A DNA stretch of 64,000 nucleotides, from assembly GCA_021325635.1 (NCBI GenBank), contig JAJPGV010000061.1, positions 41,466 to 105,465 of the forward strand, in the 5' to 3' direction. A model generated the notes under the pieces. It did not search any database. It was given only the letters and a program-made list of their open reading frames with translations, and was not told where the DNA came from. This document shows positions 26,278 to 34,774 of the stretch, in pieces (the first letter of the stretch is position 1; each line of letters starts with the position of its first letter). The translations under genes were made by a program, and so were the position numbers. The stretch is from Chloroflexota bacterium. GTDB lineage: Bacteria > Chloroflexota > JAJPGV01.

Positions 26278-27104
26278 GTTGTGCTCTGCAGGTCAAGCTG
26301 GAGTCCGTCGTAGGCGGGGACGATGCCCTCCGGCATCAGCAGGGCCCTAAGCGTGTCGTGATCCGGCTGGCTCCGATGCGAGAAGTGAATGCCGAGGGCG
26401 ATGCCGCCGGAGATCAGGATGCCCCGTTCACGAAGACGGGCAGCGTGATCGACGGTTTCCTGCCGAGTCATGTGCAGCCGGTCTTCGTCCGAGTCCGACC
26501 GCTCTCCCATGGCGCAGTTGAGGACGGCGGCTTGCAGCCTCAGCGGCGTGAGAGCCTGCCACGTCTGTTCCAGGAAAGCAGCTGTGTCCGTCGCGTACAG
26601 GACTCCCGGCCCATCCTCGAACACCGCGTACAGCAGCGGCTCGACGTCCGGGGCATGGTTGGCCGGTATCGCCACGATGCTGTAGCCCCCGGCCTGAAAG
26701 CACTGCCCGGCCTGAACGACCTGCGCCTGGATCCGTATGTCGTCGAAGCTGAAGGGGATCGTGGCGAGCTTGGCAATCGTGGGCTGGCTGCCATACACGG
26801 TCAGCAGTGGTGGATCGATGCCTTTTCGCCGCGTGCGGTAGCGCAGCGTGATCGGCAGGAAATGATCGTCGTGCAGGTGGGTGATGAGCACGTGCCGCAC
26901 GTTGTGCAGGCCTATGCCCAGCTGCTGCGCGGCAGAGGGCACGTCCGGTCCCAGGTCGATCAGGAGGTCGTCGTTCACCAGCAGGCTGCTGCGCCGGCGT
27001 ACGCTTCGGCCGGATAGCCGGCGCGCGGTGCAGCAGCGCGGACAGTTGCAGAAAAGCGCCGGATAGCCCTCGCTGCCGCCGGTCCCCAAGAAGGTCAGCT
27101 TCAT
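26262..27104 (-). CDS. PhnP-like metallo-beta-lactamase-fold phosphodiesterase
   Basis: The 280-residue protein begins MKLTFLGTGGSEGYPALFCNCPRC, like PhnP, which has a Cys-containing structural zinc site there. The di-metal motif is THLHDDHFLP near 88-97 (HxHxDH), with later ligands in ANHAPDV and ATDTAAF. E. coli PhnP hydrolyses the 1,2-cyclic phosphate of ribose formed by C-P lyase; here no C-P lyase genes are visible, so another cyclic or phosphodiester substrate is possible. It is the last gene of the Pho-controlled ABC operon (3 bp after the ATPase). Confidence 0.82.
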   Translation of the reverse strand: MKLTFLGTGGSEGYPALFCNCPRCCTARRLSGRSVRRRSSLLVNDDLLIDLGPDVPSAAQQLGIGLHNVRHVLITHLHDDHFLPITLRYRTRRKGIDPPLLTVYGSQPTIAKLATIPFSFDDIRIQAQVVQAGQCFQAGGYSIVAIPANHAPDVEPLLYAVFEDGPGVLYATDTAAFLEQTWQALTPLRLQAAVLNCAMGERSDSDEDRLHMTRQETVDHAARLRERGILISGGIALGIHFSHRSQPDHDTLRALLMPEGIVPAYDGLQLDLQSTTFARR

Positions 27105-27107
27105 GAG

Positions 27108-28223
27108 TCAGTCCTGCGTTGGAAAGACCAGGCAGCCCGAGGGTGAAAGCGCCACCGCAACGTGCTCTCCGCGGTCCCAGCGCTGCTCGGAGAAAATGGA
27201 GCTGAGCAGCGTGCCGTCCGAGAGCTGGATCAGGTGCTCGTAGCCGCGTCCGCAGAAGGCGACGTCACGCACGGCGGCGCGGATCTGCTCCCGCTCGTGG
27301 TGGGGCGCCTCGAGCTGGACCGCGGCTGGACGGATCAGCACGCTCACCGGGCCCGCAGAAACGCCGTTCACCGGCCGCCCGGTGACGGCGACGTTGGCCA
27401 CTTGGACCGTGGCCAGGCGATCGATCGGTGGCGCGGTGAGCAGTCCGCGGAGCTCGCCCGAGAGGCCGGTCAGCCGAGCGACGAACGGCGTGGCTGGTGA
27501 TGAGTAGATGTCCTGGGGCGATCCGAACTGCACCAGCTCACCGCGATTCAGGATGCCGACACGGTCGGCCAGGGCAAAGGCTTCGGCCTGATCGTGCGTG
27601 ATGTAAAGCGCGGTCGCACCGACCTCCCTGACCAGCAGCGCAATCTCCACCCGCATGCGGTCGCGCAGGTTCGCGTCGAGGTTTGACAGCGGCTCGTCGA
27701 ACAGCAGCAGCCGTGGACTGGCGACCATGGCGCGGGCCAGAGCCACCCGCTGCTGCTCGCCTCCTGACAGCTCGCTCGGATAGCGCTCGGCCAGCTTGCC
27801 CAGCCCGACGCGCTCGAGCATGTCACGGGTACGCTGCCGGACCTCCACCGGCGACAAACGCCGCCGTTTCAAGGCGTAGGCGACGTTCTGATGGGCAGTC
27901 ATGTGCGGCCACAGAGCGTAATCCTGAAAGACCATCGCCAGGTCGCGCCGCTCCGGTGGTACCTGGTCGCGGCCGTTGTCGATGACCTCGCCATCCAGCC
28001 GCAGCTGTCCGCCACTCAGCCGCTCGACGCCGGCCGCGCAGCGCAGCATGGTGCTCTTGCCCGAGCCGGAAGGGCCCAACAGCACCACGAACTGGCCTCG
28101 TTCGACGGTGAGGGATACGTCGGACAGCGCCAGAGTGCTGCCGTAGCGCTTGCTGGCCCTGTGGAACCCCAGCAGGGCGTCTGTCTGAGCGACGGGCAAG
28201 GCCGCCGGCGGCTCGGCTATCAT
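27108..28223 (-). CDS. ABC transporter ATPase (PotA/FbpC/PhnT type)
   Basis: The 371-residue ATPase has Walker A LLGPSGSGKSTML near 50, Q-loop VFQDYALWPH near 98, signature ELSGGEQQRVALARA near 148, Walker B LLLFDEPLSNLD near 173, the switch His in YITHDQAEA, and a C-terminal TOBE-like regulatory domain (about 250-370). The arrangement is shared by iron, thiamine, polyamine, spermidine and 2-aminoethylphosphonate importers. It overlaps the permease gene by 4 bp. In this context a phosphonate or phosphate-ester substrate is favoured. Confidence 0.9.
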   Translation of the reverse strand: MIAEPPAALPVAQTDALLGFHRASKRYGSTLALSDVSLTVERGQFVVLLGPSGSGKSTMLRCAAGVERLSGGQLRLDGEVIDNGRDQVPPERRDLAMVFQDYALWPHMTAHQNVAYALKRRRLSPVEVRQRTRDMLERVGLGKLAERYPSELSGGEQQRVALARAMVASPRLLLFDEPLSNLDANLRDRMRVEIALLVREVGATALYITHDQAEAFALADRVGILNRGELVQFGSPQDIYSSPATPFVARLTGLSGELRGLLTAPPIDRLATVQVANVAVTGRPVNGVSAGPVSVLIRPAAVQLEAPHHEREQIRAAVRDVAFCGRGYEHLIQLSDGTLLSSIFSEQRWDRGEHVAVALSPSGCLVFPTQD

Positions 28224-30019
28224 GCGCTCTTCTGCTGCAGTTGCCAGCCTCGCGGCGTGAGGCGCTTGAAGACGGCCAGGACGAGGCCGATCATGGCCAG
28301 CATGGCCATGGCGGTCAGCAGCAGCATGGCCGACCCGCCCGCGAAGTCATAGCTTTCCAGCCGCTTCACCACGGCCACCGGCAGTGGCTGCTGGCCGGCG
28401 GGGTACAGCAGTTCGGAGATCGGCAGCTCGAACACGATATGGCCGAAGGTGTACAGCCAGGCCCACAGCAGTGCCCTGGTCAGCAGTGGCAGGACCGTGC
28501 TGGTCCAAGCCGCGGCTTCGCCCGATCCGTGCACTCGTGCCGCCTCCAGCAGCGAGCCCTGGATCTGGGATATCGGTCCCACGAGCAGTCGGGCGGTATG
28601 TGGCAGGCAGGCCGCGGCGTAGGCCATGCCCAGCAGGAACAGGGTCCCGTACAGCTGCAGGCCGATGCTGGCCAGCACGTTGAGGTTGTAGGCGAAGATG
28701 TAGCCCGCGCCGAGCACAATGGACGGCAGCGCAACTGCGCCGAGCAGCAGCAGATCGGCGGTACGGCCCGAGACTGACGACTGCCGTCGCGACAGGATGC
28801 GCGCCAGGAGCACTCCCAGGACAATCGCTGCCGAGGCGGAAATGGCGCCCATCCTGGCTGACAGCAGCACCGGGGACAGGAGCGACGGCGTGGACAGCAC
28901 GCGTTGGTACGTCGCCAACGTGAGGCTGTGCAGATTGAAGCCGCCGCTGAAATCGCCCAGCAGCGAGGCGCTGACGGCCCCGAGCAGCGGTACCCCCAGG
29001 GCCACGAGGAACAGCCCGCCGACCGCCATTTGGGCAGCTAGCTGGCCAAGCAGTCCCAGCTGGCGCGGTGCGACCGGTCGTGTTCGTCCGTTGATGATGG
29101 AGAACGAGCGGCCGTTGAGCGCGCGGTATTGGACGATCAGCGCCAGACCGACGGCGAGGATGAGGAACCAGCCCACCGCCGACGCCACGGGGAAGCGGAT
29201 GGGGATGCTGCCGACGGCTCGATAGAGGGTGTAAGTCGCCACCGGAAAGTGCGATGCCGCGGCGAGCGTCGAGGCTACGCCGAAGTCGCTCATGCCCTCG
29301 GCAAAGACGATTGCCGCGCCGGACCACAGCGCTGGGGCAATGATTGGCAGGACCATCCTGATGGAGGCCCAGGGTCCCGCTCCATGCACCCGAGCGGCGT
29401 CCTCGAATTGCTGGCCCAGCCCCAACATGCCGGCGGACACGGCCAGGAAGGCGAAGGGCAGGCCTTTGGTGGCCAGGACCCACACGATGCCCAGGGGGCC
29501 AAAAAAGAGCTGGTGCAGGCCGGCTGCATCGAGGCCGAGTCTATCGAGCACCCCCTTCGGCTCCATGAGGCTCTCCCAGCCGACCACGGACAGGTAGGAG
29601 GGCATGAGCATCAAAGCCCAGATCAGCAGGTTCCAGAAGGCTTTGGCCCTGAGCGTCGTCCGCTGCACCAGCCAGGCCAAGCCGCAAGCCAGGGTCAGTG
29701 ACAGCGCGGCTGTGGCACAGGCAACGCCGAAGGAGTCGATCAGCCCACGCAAGGTCGGACCGCTCAATGCGGCCAGGAACGGGCTGAGGGTCAGCCACTC
29801 TGAGCCCTGACCGAACGCCGCCGGCGAGAAGGCCAGCAGTAGAAAAGAGGCAGTGGGCAGGAGCAGCAACAGCCCGAACACAACCCACAGGGCCGGCCAC
29901 AGCAGGCGCGGCGCACGGCGCAGTGCCGACCAGGCGCCTGTGTGGCGAGCCTGGTCGGTACGTTCGAGGTCGAGCGGAAGGTAGCTGGTGGCTACGGAAC
30001 GATGTTGTCCGTGAACCAC
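28220..30019 (-). CDS. ABC permease, two permease domains fused
   Basis: At 599 residues this is a double permease: two BPD_transp_1 units of six membrane segments each. The two EAA loops are QFEDAARVHGAGPWASIRMVLP near 205-226 and SLLEAARVHGSGEAAAWTSTVLP near 490-512. It therefore forms the whole channel by itself, as in FbpB/SfuB or ThiP. The GTG start at 30019 overlaps the binding-protein stop by 28 bp; a GTG a few codons later is an alternative. It works with the preceding binding protein and the following ATPase. Confidence 0.9.
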   Translation of the reverse strand: MVHGQHRSVATSYLPLDLERTDQARHTGAWSALRRAPRLLWPALWVVFGLLLLLPTASFLLLAFSPAAFGQGSEWLTLSPFLAALSGPTLRGLIDSFGVACATAALSLTLACGLAWLVQRTTLRAKAFWNLLIWALMLMPSYLSVVGWESLMEPKGVLDRLGLDAAGLHQLFFGPLGIVWVLATKGLPFAFLAVSAGMLGLGQQFEDAARVHGAGPWASIRMVLPIIAPALWSGAAIVFAEGMSDFGVASTLAAASHFPVATYTLYRAVGSIPIRFPVASAVGWFLILAVGLALIVQYRALNGRSFSIINGRTRPVAPRQLGLLGQLAAQMAVGGLFLVALGVPLLGAVSASLLGDFSGGFNLHSLTLATYQRVLSTPSLLSPVLLSARMGAISASAAIVLGVLLARILSRRQSSVSGRTADLLLLGAVALPSIVLGAGYIFAYNLNVLASIGLQLYGTLFLLGMAYAAACLPHTARLLVGPISQIQGSLLEAARVHGSGEAAAWTSTVLPLLTRALLWAWLYTFGHIVFELPISELLYPAGQQPLPVAVVKRLESYDFAGGSAMLLLTAMAMLAMIGLVLAVFKRLTPRGWQLQQKSA

Positions 30020-31215
30020 TGGTTGATCTCGTCCTCCTTGGGTCCCCAGACGTAGGGATCCACCGCTGCTGCTGGGATGCTGTTGATGTCGGGCATGCCT
30101 GGCAGCGCTTTGCCACCGTTGAGGACCGGCCAGTGCCAGGAGTCACCATCGCGGGCCTCGTCCGCCGCGATCTGCTGGCCTTTGGGGGACAGGGCGAACT
30201 CGGCGAACTGCTTGGCTTCGGCCTGGACCTGGGCAGGCGCTTTGCCGTCGATGGCCATGACGTTGGGCAGCAGGACCACCTTGGACGGATAGACCGCCTT
30301 CAGGGTGGGGTTCTTGTCGAGGATGGCGTAACCGGCGCTGCTCTGGACGGCGCTCATCTTGATCTGGCCGATGTCCATGGCGTGCAGCGTGTCCTTGTTC
30401 TTGTTGAAGACCTGCAGCCCGTTGCTCTTCAGCTGCTTGAAGTAGGCCTTGCCCTGGTCTTCGCCGCCCATCTGGTCCATAACTCCGGCGACGAATGGAT
30501 AGGTCGGGCCGGAAATCGACGGATTGTTCATGCCAACCATGTTTTTCCACTCGGGCTTCAGCAGATCCTGCCAGGTGGCTGGCGGCGAGGAGAGGTTCTT
30601 GCTGTCGTAGAACAGCACGCCGACCACGGTGACGTGCATCGGGAAGTAGCTCTGGTTCTTAGGGAGAAGGCTCTTGCCTTGCGCGCTCCAATCCACGTTC
30701 GGCGTGTACCCTCGCAGGAGCATGCCCTGCTGGTCCAGGGCGGCAATCGCTTCGGCGCCGTCGATCCACACCATGCTCCACTGCGGGTTGTTCTTCTCGG
30801 CCTGGATCTTGGCCAGCAGGGGGCCGGTGCTGTCGGCAACGAGATTGACCGGGATGCCGGTGGCCGTCTGAAAAGCCTTGGCCATCGCGTCGTCGTAGCC
30901 AGTGGCGGCGTAAAGGGTCAGCGGCACCGGAGCGGCCGGCTTGGCCTGGGCCGCCGCTGAAGCACCGGCGGACGCGGCTGCAGCGGTGGACGCGGAAGCT
31001 GCGGGTTTCGACGCGCTACCGGCGTCGGCGCTGGGCCGCGCCGAAGCCGGCACGCTGCTGCTGGTCGCTGCGGTTGAGGCGGACGCTGCCGGCGCGGTGG
31101 GAGCAGGCGTCGCCGCGCTGCCGCAGGCGGCCAGCAATATGGAAGCGCCGAGGGCCAGGCCTGTGCCCAGCGACGTCGAGTTGGGGTGGCTGGGGATAAG
31201 GGAAGCCAGTTTCAC
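29992..31215 (-). CDS. ABC substrate-binding lipoprotein (iron/aminoethylphosphonate type)
   Basis: The 407-residue protein has a signal peptide ending in ILLAACGSA, an Ala/Ser/Thr/Pro linker of about 60 residues, and a type II binding fold: LYAATGYDDAMAKAFQTATGIPVNLV near 103, AEKNNPQWSMVWIDGAEAIAALDQQGML near 140, DLLKPEWKNMVGMNNPSISGP near 195. This family includes Fe3+-, sulfate-, thiosulfate- and 2-aminoethylphosphonate-binding proteins. The GTG start at 31215 has AGGAG 5 nt upstream. The Pho box upstream favours a phosphorus compound over iron, but the ligand cannot be told from sequence alone. Confidence 0.88.
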   Translation of the reverse strand: MKLASLIPSHPNSTSLGTGLALGASILLAACGSAATPAPTAPAASASTAATSSSVPASARPSADAGSASKPAASASTAAAASAGASAAAQAKPAAPVPLTLYAATGYDDAMAKAFQTATGIPVNLVADSTGPLLAKIQAEKNNPQWSMVWIDGAEAIAALDQQGMLLRGYTPNVDWSAQGKSLLPKNQSYFPMHVTVVGVLFYDSKNLSSPPATWQDLLKPEWKNMVGMNNPSISGPTYPFVAGVMDQMGGEDQGKAYFKQLKSNGLQVFNKNKDTLHAMDIGQIKMSAVQSSAGYAILDKNPTLKAVYPSKVVLLPNVMAIDGKAPAQVQAEAKQFAEFALSPKGQQIAADEARDGDSWHWPVLNGGKALPGMPDINSIPAAAVDPYVWGPKEDEINQWFTDNIVP

Positions 31216-31244
31216 TTCGCACTCCTGAGTTGGCTTACCTGGCG

Positions 31245-31288
31245 ATGCTAGGGGCGCGATGTAAACGGCTAGCTAACGGGCGGTTAAC
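31245..31288 (-). promoter_or_regulatory. Pho-type promoter of the ABC transporter operon
   Basis: Minus-strand units GTTAACCGCCC, GTTAGCTAGCC, GTTTACATCGC (31288 down to 31256) are followed by GCCCC and TAGCAT (-10, 31250-31245). About 23 nt of leader with AGGAG then precede the GTG start of the binding-protein gene. Confidence 0.8.
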
Positions 31289-31319
31289 GTTTCGCAGGCG
31301 GTGGTCAGAGGCTCGTGAC

Positions 31320-32075
31320 TTAGGAGAGCGCCGCTCGCTGGCGATTGACGGCGGCAACGCCGTACTTGCGCGAGGCGGGGACGCCCATCTTCATGTTGCG
31401 AAGCCAGAAGTCGAGGTAGGTCATCAGCTCGCCCAGGGCGTAGCGCTGGGCCCCGGCCTGCGTCGTTCGGCCGACAATGGCCGCCCTCAGGTCGGCGGCG
31501 GTCTTGCCGGGGAATAGGGTGTAGCTCTTGCCGGCGGCCTGGCGGATGTGCGCATCGCTGTTGGCCATGCGGGCCAGGCAGCCGACCTTTTCGGCGAATT
31601 GCTGTGCCCGCTCGTTGGCCCAGCGCAGCGCCGGCGTGGAGTTGATCACCTCGATCCCGTCCATACCGGCGTCCTTGAGCCGCTCGCCCAGACCGACCAT
31701 GGTGTAGCCCTTGTTGGAAAAGAAGCCGTTCTTGAAGAAGGGGTGCGGCGCGAAGGCCAACCCGCCCTGCTCGTGGATACGCTCCACAGTCTCCTCGACT
31801 GTCTGCCCCGGGCTCACGCGCTCCTGCAGGAACAGGCCCACGACGTGTCCATCGAGGCTGGTGACCTCCTCGCCAATCACGACCTCAAAGGGATAGTCGC
31901 CGGCCATGACGGCCGCTTCCAGCGCCCCGTTGATGGTGTCGTGATCGGTGATGGCGATGAGGTCCAGCTCGGTGTTGTCGCGAATGTGGTCCATCAGCTC
32001 GCGCACTGTGGGCTGCCCGTCGGAATGCGTGGTGTGCAGATGGAGATCGGCCCTGCCGGATGAAATTTGAGTCAC
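31320..32075 (-). CDS. PHP-domain phosphoesterase
   Basis: The 251-residue protein has the PHP metal cluster: DLHLHTTHSDG near residue 10 (HxH and Asp), AITDHDTINGA near 40, the Glu of VIGEEVTS near 66, APHPFFK near 107 and NSDAHIR near 175. Members hydrolyse phosphate esters, for example YciV-type 5'-phosphatases of 3',5'-bisphosphates, or act as phosphotransfer proteins. Its start overlaps the stop of the Pho-controlled glycosyltransferase by 4 bp, so it belongs to the same operon and is likely to be part of phosphate scavenging. Substrate unknown. Confidence 0.88.
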   Translation of the reverse strand: MTQISSGRADLHLHTTHSDGQPTVRELMDHIRDNTELDLIAITDHDTINGALEAAVMAGDYPFEVVIGEEVTSLDGHVVGLFLQERVSPGQTVEETVERIHEQGGLAFAPHPFFKNGFFSNKGYTMVGLGERLKDAGMDGIEVINSTPALRWANERAQQFAEKVGCLARMANSDAHIRQAAGKSYTLFPGKTAADLRAAIVGRTTQAGAQRYALGELMTYLDFWLRNMKMGVPASRKYGVAAVNRQRAALS

Positions 32076-33172
32076 GCTGCCTCCGCTGAACGAGATGTGG
32101 CGCTCAGCTGCTGGTAATCCAGCAGGAGCTGGTCGAACACGTGATTCCAGGTGCGCTGCAGGGCGAACGCCCGAGCGTTGCTGGCCATGCGCTGGCGGGA
32201 GTCGGTATCGGACAATAGCGTGCGGGCTGCCTCGACGAAGCCGCGGCGGTCGCCTGGCGCGGACAGAAGACCGGTCTCGCCGGGCTGAACCAGATCGGCG
32301 ACACCGCCGCTGCGGACACCGACCACTGGCAGGCCCGAGGCCATGGCTTCCTGGACGACCTGCCCGAATGTCTCGGTGTGTGATGGGAAGACAAACAGTT
32401 TGGCCGAGGCAAAAGCCTCGGCCAAGTCGGTCCCGTACAGGAAGCCGGAGAAGCTGACGTTTCGCCCCTCCAGCCGCCGTTCCAAGGCGGCCCGGCCAGG
32501 GCCATCTCCGACAATCCTGAGGCGCCGTTCCGGAAGCGCGTCCACGAGATCAATCAGCCAGTCGATGTTCTTCTCGGGAGATACGCGGCCCACGTACAGC
32601 ATGTCGTGGCGGCAGCTGACCACGCGTGACGGCGTGAACAGCTGCGTGTCCACACCCCGGCCGCTGACCCGCACGCTGCGCATGCCGCGCCGTCTGAGCT
32701 CGCCGGCCAGCGTTTCCGTGGGGGCGTAATTGGCCAGGCAGCGATTGTGGACGGCAATGAGATAGCCCCACAGCACGGGCGCCAGCCAGGGGAATCCGAA
32801 GAAGCGGGCGTAGCCGGCGATGTCGGTCTGAAAATGCGCGGCGGTGGGCAGTCGCAGCTTACGCGCCGCGTGCAGGGCCGCGGCCCCGAGCACGCAGGGT
32901 CCGGCGAGGTGCACGACGTCCGGCCGGAACGCTCTCAGCTCGTCGGCGAGCCCTGGGGCCAGTGGCGAGAGGGTGAGCTCCGGATACAGCGGAAAGCGCA
33001 CTCCCGCAACCCGGGCCACACGGAATCCCAGGGCTTCGTCCGGTCCCGGGCCGGCCGCGACGACCAGCGCCTGGTGCCCGTTGCCCTTCAGATAGGCCAG
33101 AAGCTCCAGTAAGGTGCGGACGATGCCATCCATCTTGGGGAGGAAGGTCTCCGTGACGATGGCTACTCGCAT
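32072..33172 (-). CDS. Glycosyltransferase family 4, SQD2/MgtA-like, Pho-controlled
   Basis: The 366-residue GT-B enzyme begins with IVTETFLPKMDGIVRTLLELL (residues 4-24 in parts), the N-terminal signature of the SQD2/MgtA-like GT4 enzymes, and has LYVGRVSPEKNIDWLI near 193, IVGDGPGRAALE near 222, and the HTETFGQVVQEAMASGLPVV block near 280. In that subgroup, SQD2 makes sulfoquinovosyl-diacylglycerol and relatives make glycolipids or mannosides. A Pho box directly upstream suggests a role in making phosphate-free membrane lipids when phosphate is scarce. The lipid product is inference. Confidence 0.87.
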   Translation of the reverse strand: MRVAIVTETFLPKMDGIVRTLLELLAYLKGNGHQALVVAAGPGPDEALGFRVARVAGVRFPLYPELTLSPLAPGLADELRAFRPDVVHLAGPCVLGAAALHAARKLRLPTAAHFQTDIAGYARFFGFPWLAPVLWGYLIAVHNRCLANYAPTETLAGELRRRGMRSVRVSGRGVDTQLFTPSRVVSCRHDMLYVGRVSPEKNIDWLIDLVDALPERRLRIVGDGPGRAALERRLEGRNVSFSGFLYGTDLAEAFASAKLFVFPSHTETFGQVVQEAMASGLPVVGVRSGGVADLVQPGETGLLSAPGDRRGFVEAARTLLSDTDSRQRMASNARAFALQRTWNHVFDQLLLDYQQLSATSRSAEAA

Positions 33173-33183
33173 GTCGCACCTTC

Positions 33184-33238
33184 ACCGTAGCCCCGCTTCT
33201 TTTACGTAGGTTTAAGATGCGGTGAAATCCGCGTAAAT
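33184..33238 (-). promoter_or_regulatory. Pho-type promoter of the glycosyltransferase-PHP operon
   Basis: Minus-strand units ATTTACGCGGA, TTTCACCGCAT, CTTAAACCTAC, GTAAAAGAAGC occupy 33238 down to 33195. GGGGC (5 bp) and TACGGT (-10, 33189-33184) follow, and the ATG lies 11 nt later. The last unit departs most from the others. Confidence 0.7.
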
Positions 33239-33365
33239 ACTTGTCCTTTTCAGACAATGGCTGCCGGGAACTGCCATCTTTCCTTGGCTGACATAGAAGG
33301 GATCCTCCACTCCACGCTCGGCATGACAGCGTGGATGCGCGCCGCCAGGCGCAGGAAAGCCGACT

Positions 33366-34673
33366 CTAGCGGCTCCAGTCTTCGACGTGGCGCGTGGGGA
33401 ATGACTGCGTGTTGAGGTTGGCGGCGGTCCGAATCGCCTGCACCAGGCTGTGGTAGTCGGCCGTCCATTGGTCTCCCGGGTACAACAGCGGCAGCACCAT
33501 GACGCTCCGCTGGCCGTCGAGCTGGATGTACTCCACGTAGAGGGGAATGCTCTGCAGCGGCTGCACGATCTCGAGTCGGCGCACGGCGCTGACGGGGTAG
33601 ACGTCGCTGCGTCCCAGGATGGTGCCGTGGACGACGGCCGCGTCGTCCACGCGGATGGTGAGCTGCTGCCGGGCTTGCAGTGCGGCCACGGTGGTAAGCA
33701 GACCGACAATGACGATGGCCAGCGAGATGGTGCGCTCGGCCGGTCGCTTGGGCTCAGGCTTGGAGCGATGGCTGAAGATCGAAGTGCGCTGCAGGAACCA
33801 GGTCGAGCCGATAATGACCAGCCCGATCCCCATGGCCACAAAGCGCACGCTGGGTTGGGTGAAGTAGGGCAGCGTGGCGGCCGGCCCCTGCTCCACGAAT
33901 GGCACCACCAGCAGGCTGAACCAGAAACACAGCTGACCGCAATGGCGGATGGCCATCGCCGTCCGGCTGCGGTTCACAATCCCCGGCGTCCATAACCCGA
34001 CCGATCCGATCAGGAAGCAGATCGCCAGCCCTGCCCAGAAGAAGTCGTCCCGTCCCTGGCTGCGGCCGATGATGGCTACCGTCGCGCCAATCACCAGCAG
34101 GATGGCCGAGGCCAGCCACTTGAGGATGGCGTCGTGCAGCCAGATGGACAGGGATGGTCCGGTCCGGGCGATGGCGGCGCCGATCGTCTCGATCATCTGG
34201 CTCGGCGTGCCGACCGTCGTTCGCAGCGTGATGGCCCAGCGGATGCCGCCAGCCAGCAGCGCAATGCCAAGGGTGGAGACAAGCCAGGCCAGGCGGTCGT
34301 CAGCGCGGGGCTGCATGAATCGCCAGGGGATGGCGGCGAGGGGGATGCCGGCGAACAGCGCCAGCGCCAGGGCGCTGGCACGCCGTTCGCGCTGAACCGC
34401 TCCATGGGCGACGAGCCCGCCCAGCACCGCTCCGGCCCAGGCCGCGGTCGCAAATGACGGCGCGGGTATGCCCTTGTGCCAGCTGCCGATGGTTATCGCC
34501 AAGCCACCGGCCAGCAGCACGGCTAACGCCGCCCACTCGATGGTGATTGCGCGGCGGCGCCCTTCTTCTTCCGGGCTGGCTTCTGGCGTTGCAGGCTGGA
34601 TGCCCAGACGCTGGTCGCGCCGCCTGCGGCGTTCCTCGAGCGACAGCGGTTGCGTGGCCATATCCTGCACCAT
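33366..34673 (-). CDS. Multi-pass membrane protein of unknown function
   Basis: The 435-residue protein has a highly basic N-terminus with RRRRRDQRLG (about 14-24), then nine to ten hydrophobic segments between about residues 48 and 335, and a soluble C-terminal domain (about 340-435) with aromatic residues but no recognised motif. The layout resembles bacterial PH-domain membrane proteins, where the last domain has a YPVSAVRRLEIVQPL-type strand, yet this is weak. An ATG four codons later is an equally good start. It stands alone between the Pho promoter of the glycosyltransferase and a terminator. Confidence 0.7.
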   Translation of the reverse strand: MVQDMATQPLSLEERRRRRDQRLGIQPATPEASPEEEGRRRAITIEWAALAVLLAGGLAITIGSWHKGIPAPSFATAAWAGAVLGGLVAHGAVQRERRASALALALFAGIPLAAIPWRFMQPRADDRLAWLVSTLGIALLAGGIRWAITLRTTVGTPSQMIETIGAAIARTGPSLSIWLHDAILKWLASAILLVIGATVAIIGRSQGRDDFFWAGLAICFLIGSVGLWTPGIVNRSRTAMAIRHCGQLCFWFSLLVVPFVEQGPAATLPYFTQPSVRFVAMGIGLVIIGSTWFLQRTSIFSHRSKPEPKRPAERTISLAIVIVGLLTTVAALQARQQLTIRVDDAAVVHGTILGRSDVYPVSAVRRLEIVQPLQSIPLYVEYIQLDGQRSVMVLPLLYPGDQWTADYHSLVQAIRTAANLNTQSFPTRHVEDWSR

Positions 34674-34724
34674 ATCCTACGTCTTCCGGCGAGCGAGCAG
34701 GAATGGCCAACATCAGCTAGAGAC

Positions 34725-34755
34725 CAAACAAAAAAGGCGAGCCAAACGGCTCGCC
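34725..34755 (-). terminator. Intrinsic terminator
   Basis: On the minus strand GGCGAGCC pairs with GGCTCGCC around a GTTT loop (34736-34755) and is followed by TTTTTTGTTTGG. This is a textbook rho-independent terminator 20 bp downstream of the small gene at 34775-34954. Confidence 0.9.
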
Positions 34756-34774
34756 TTCCTGTTGATGCCTGCGC

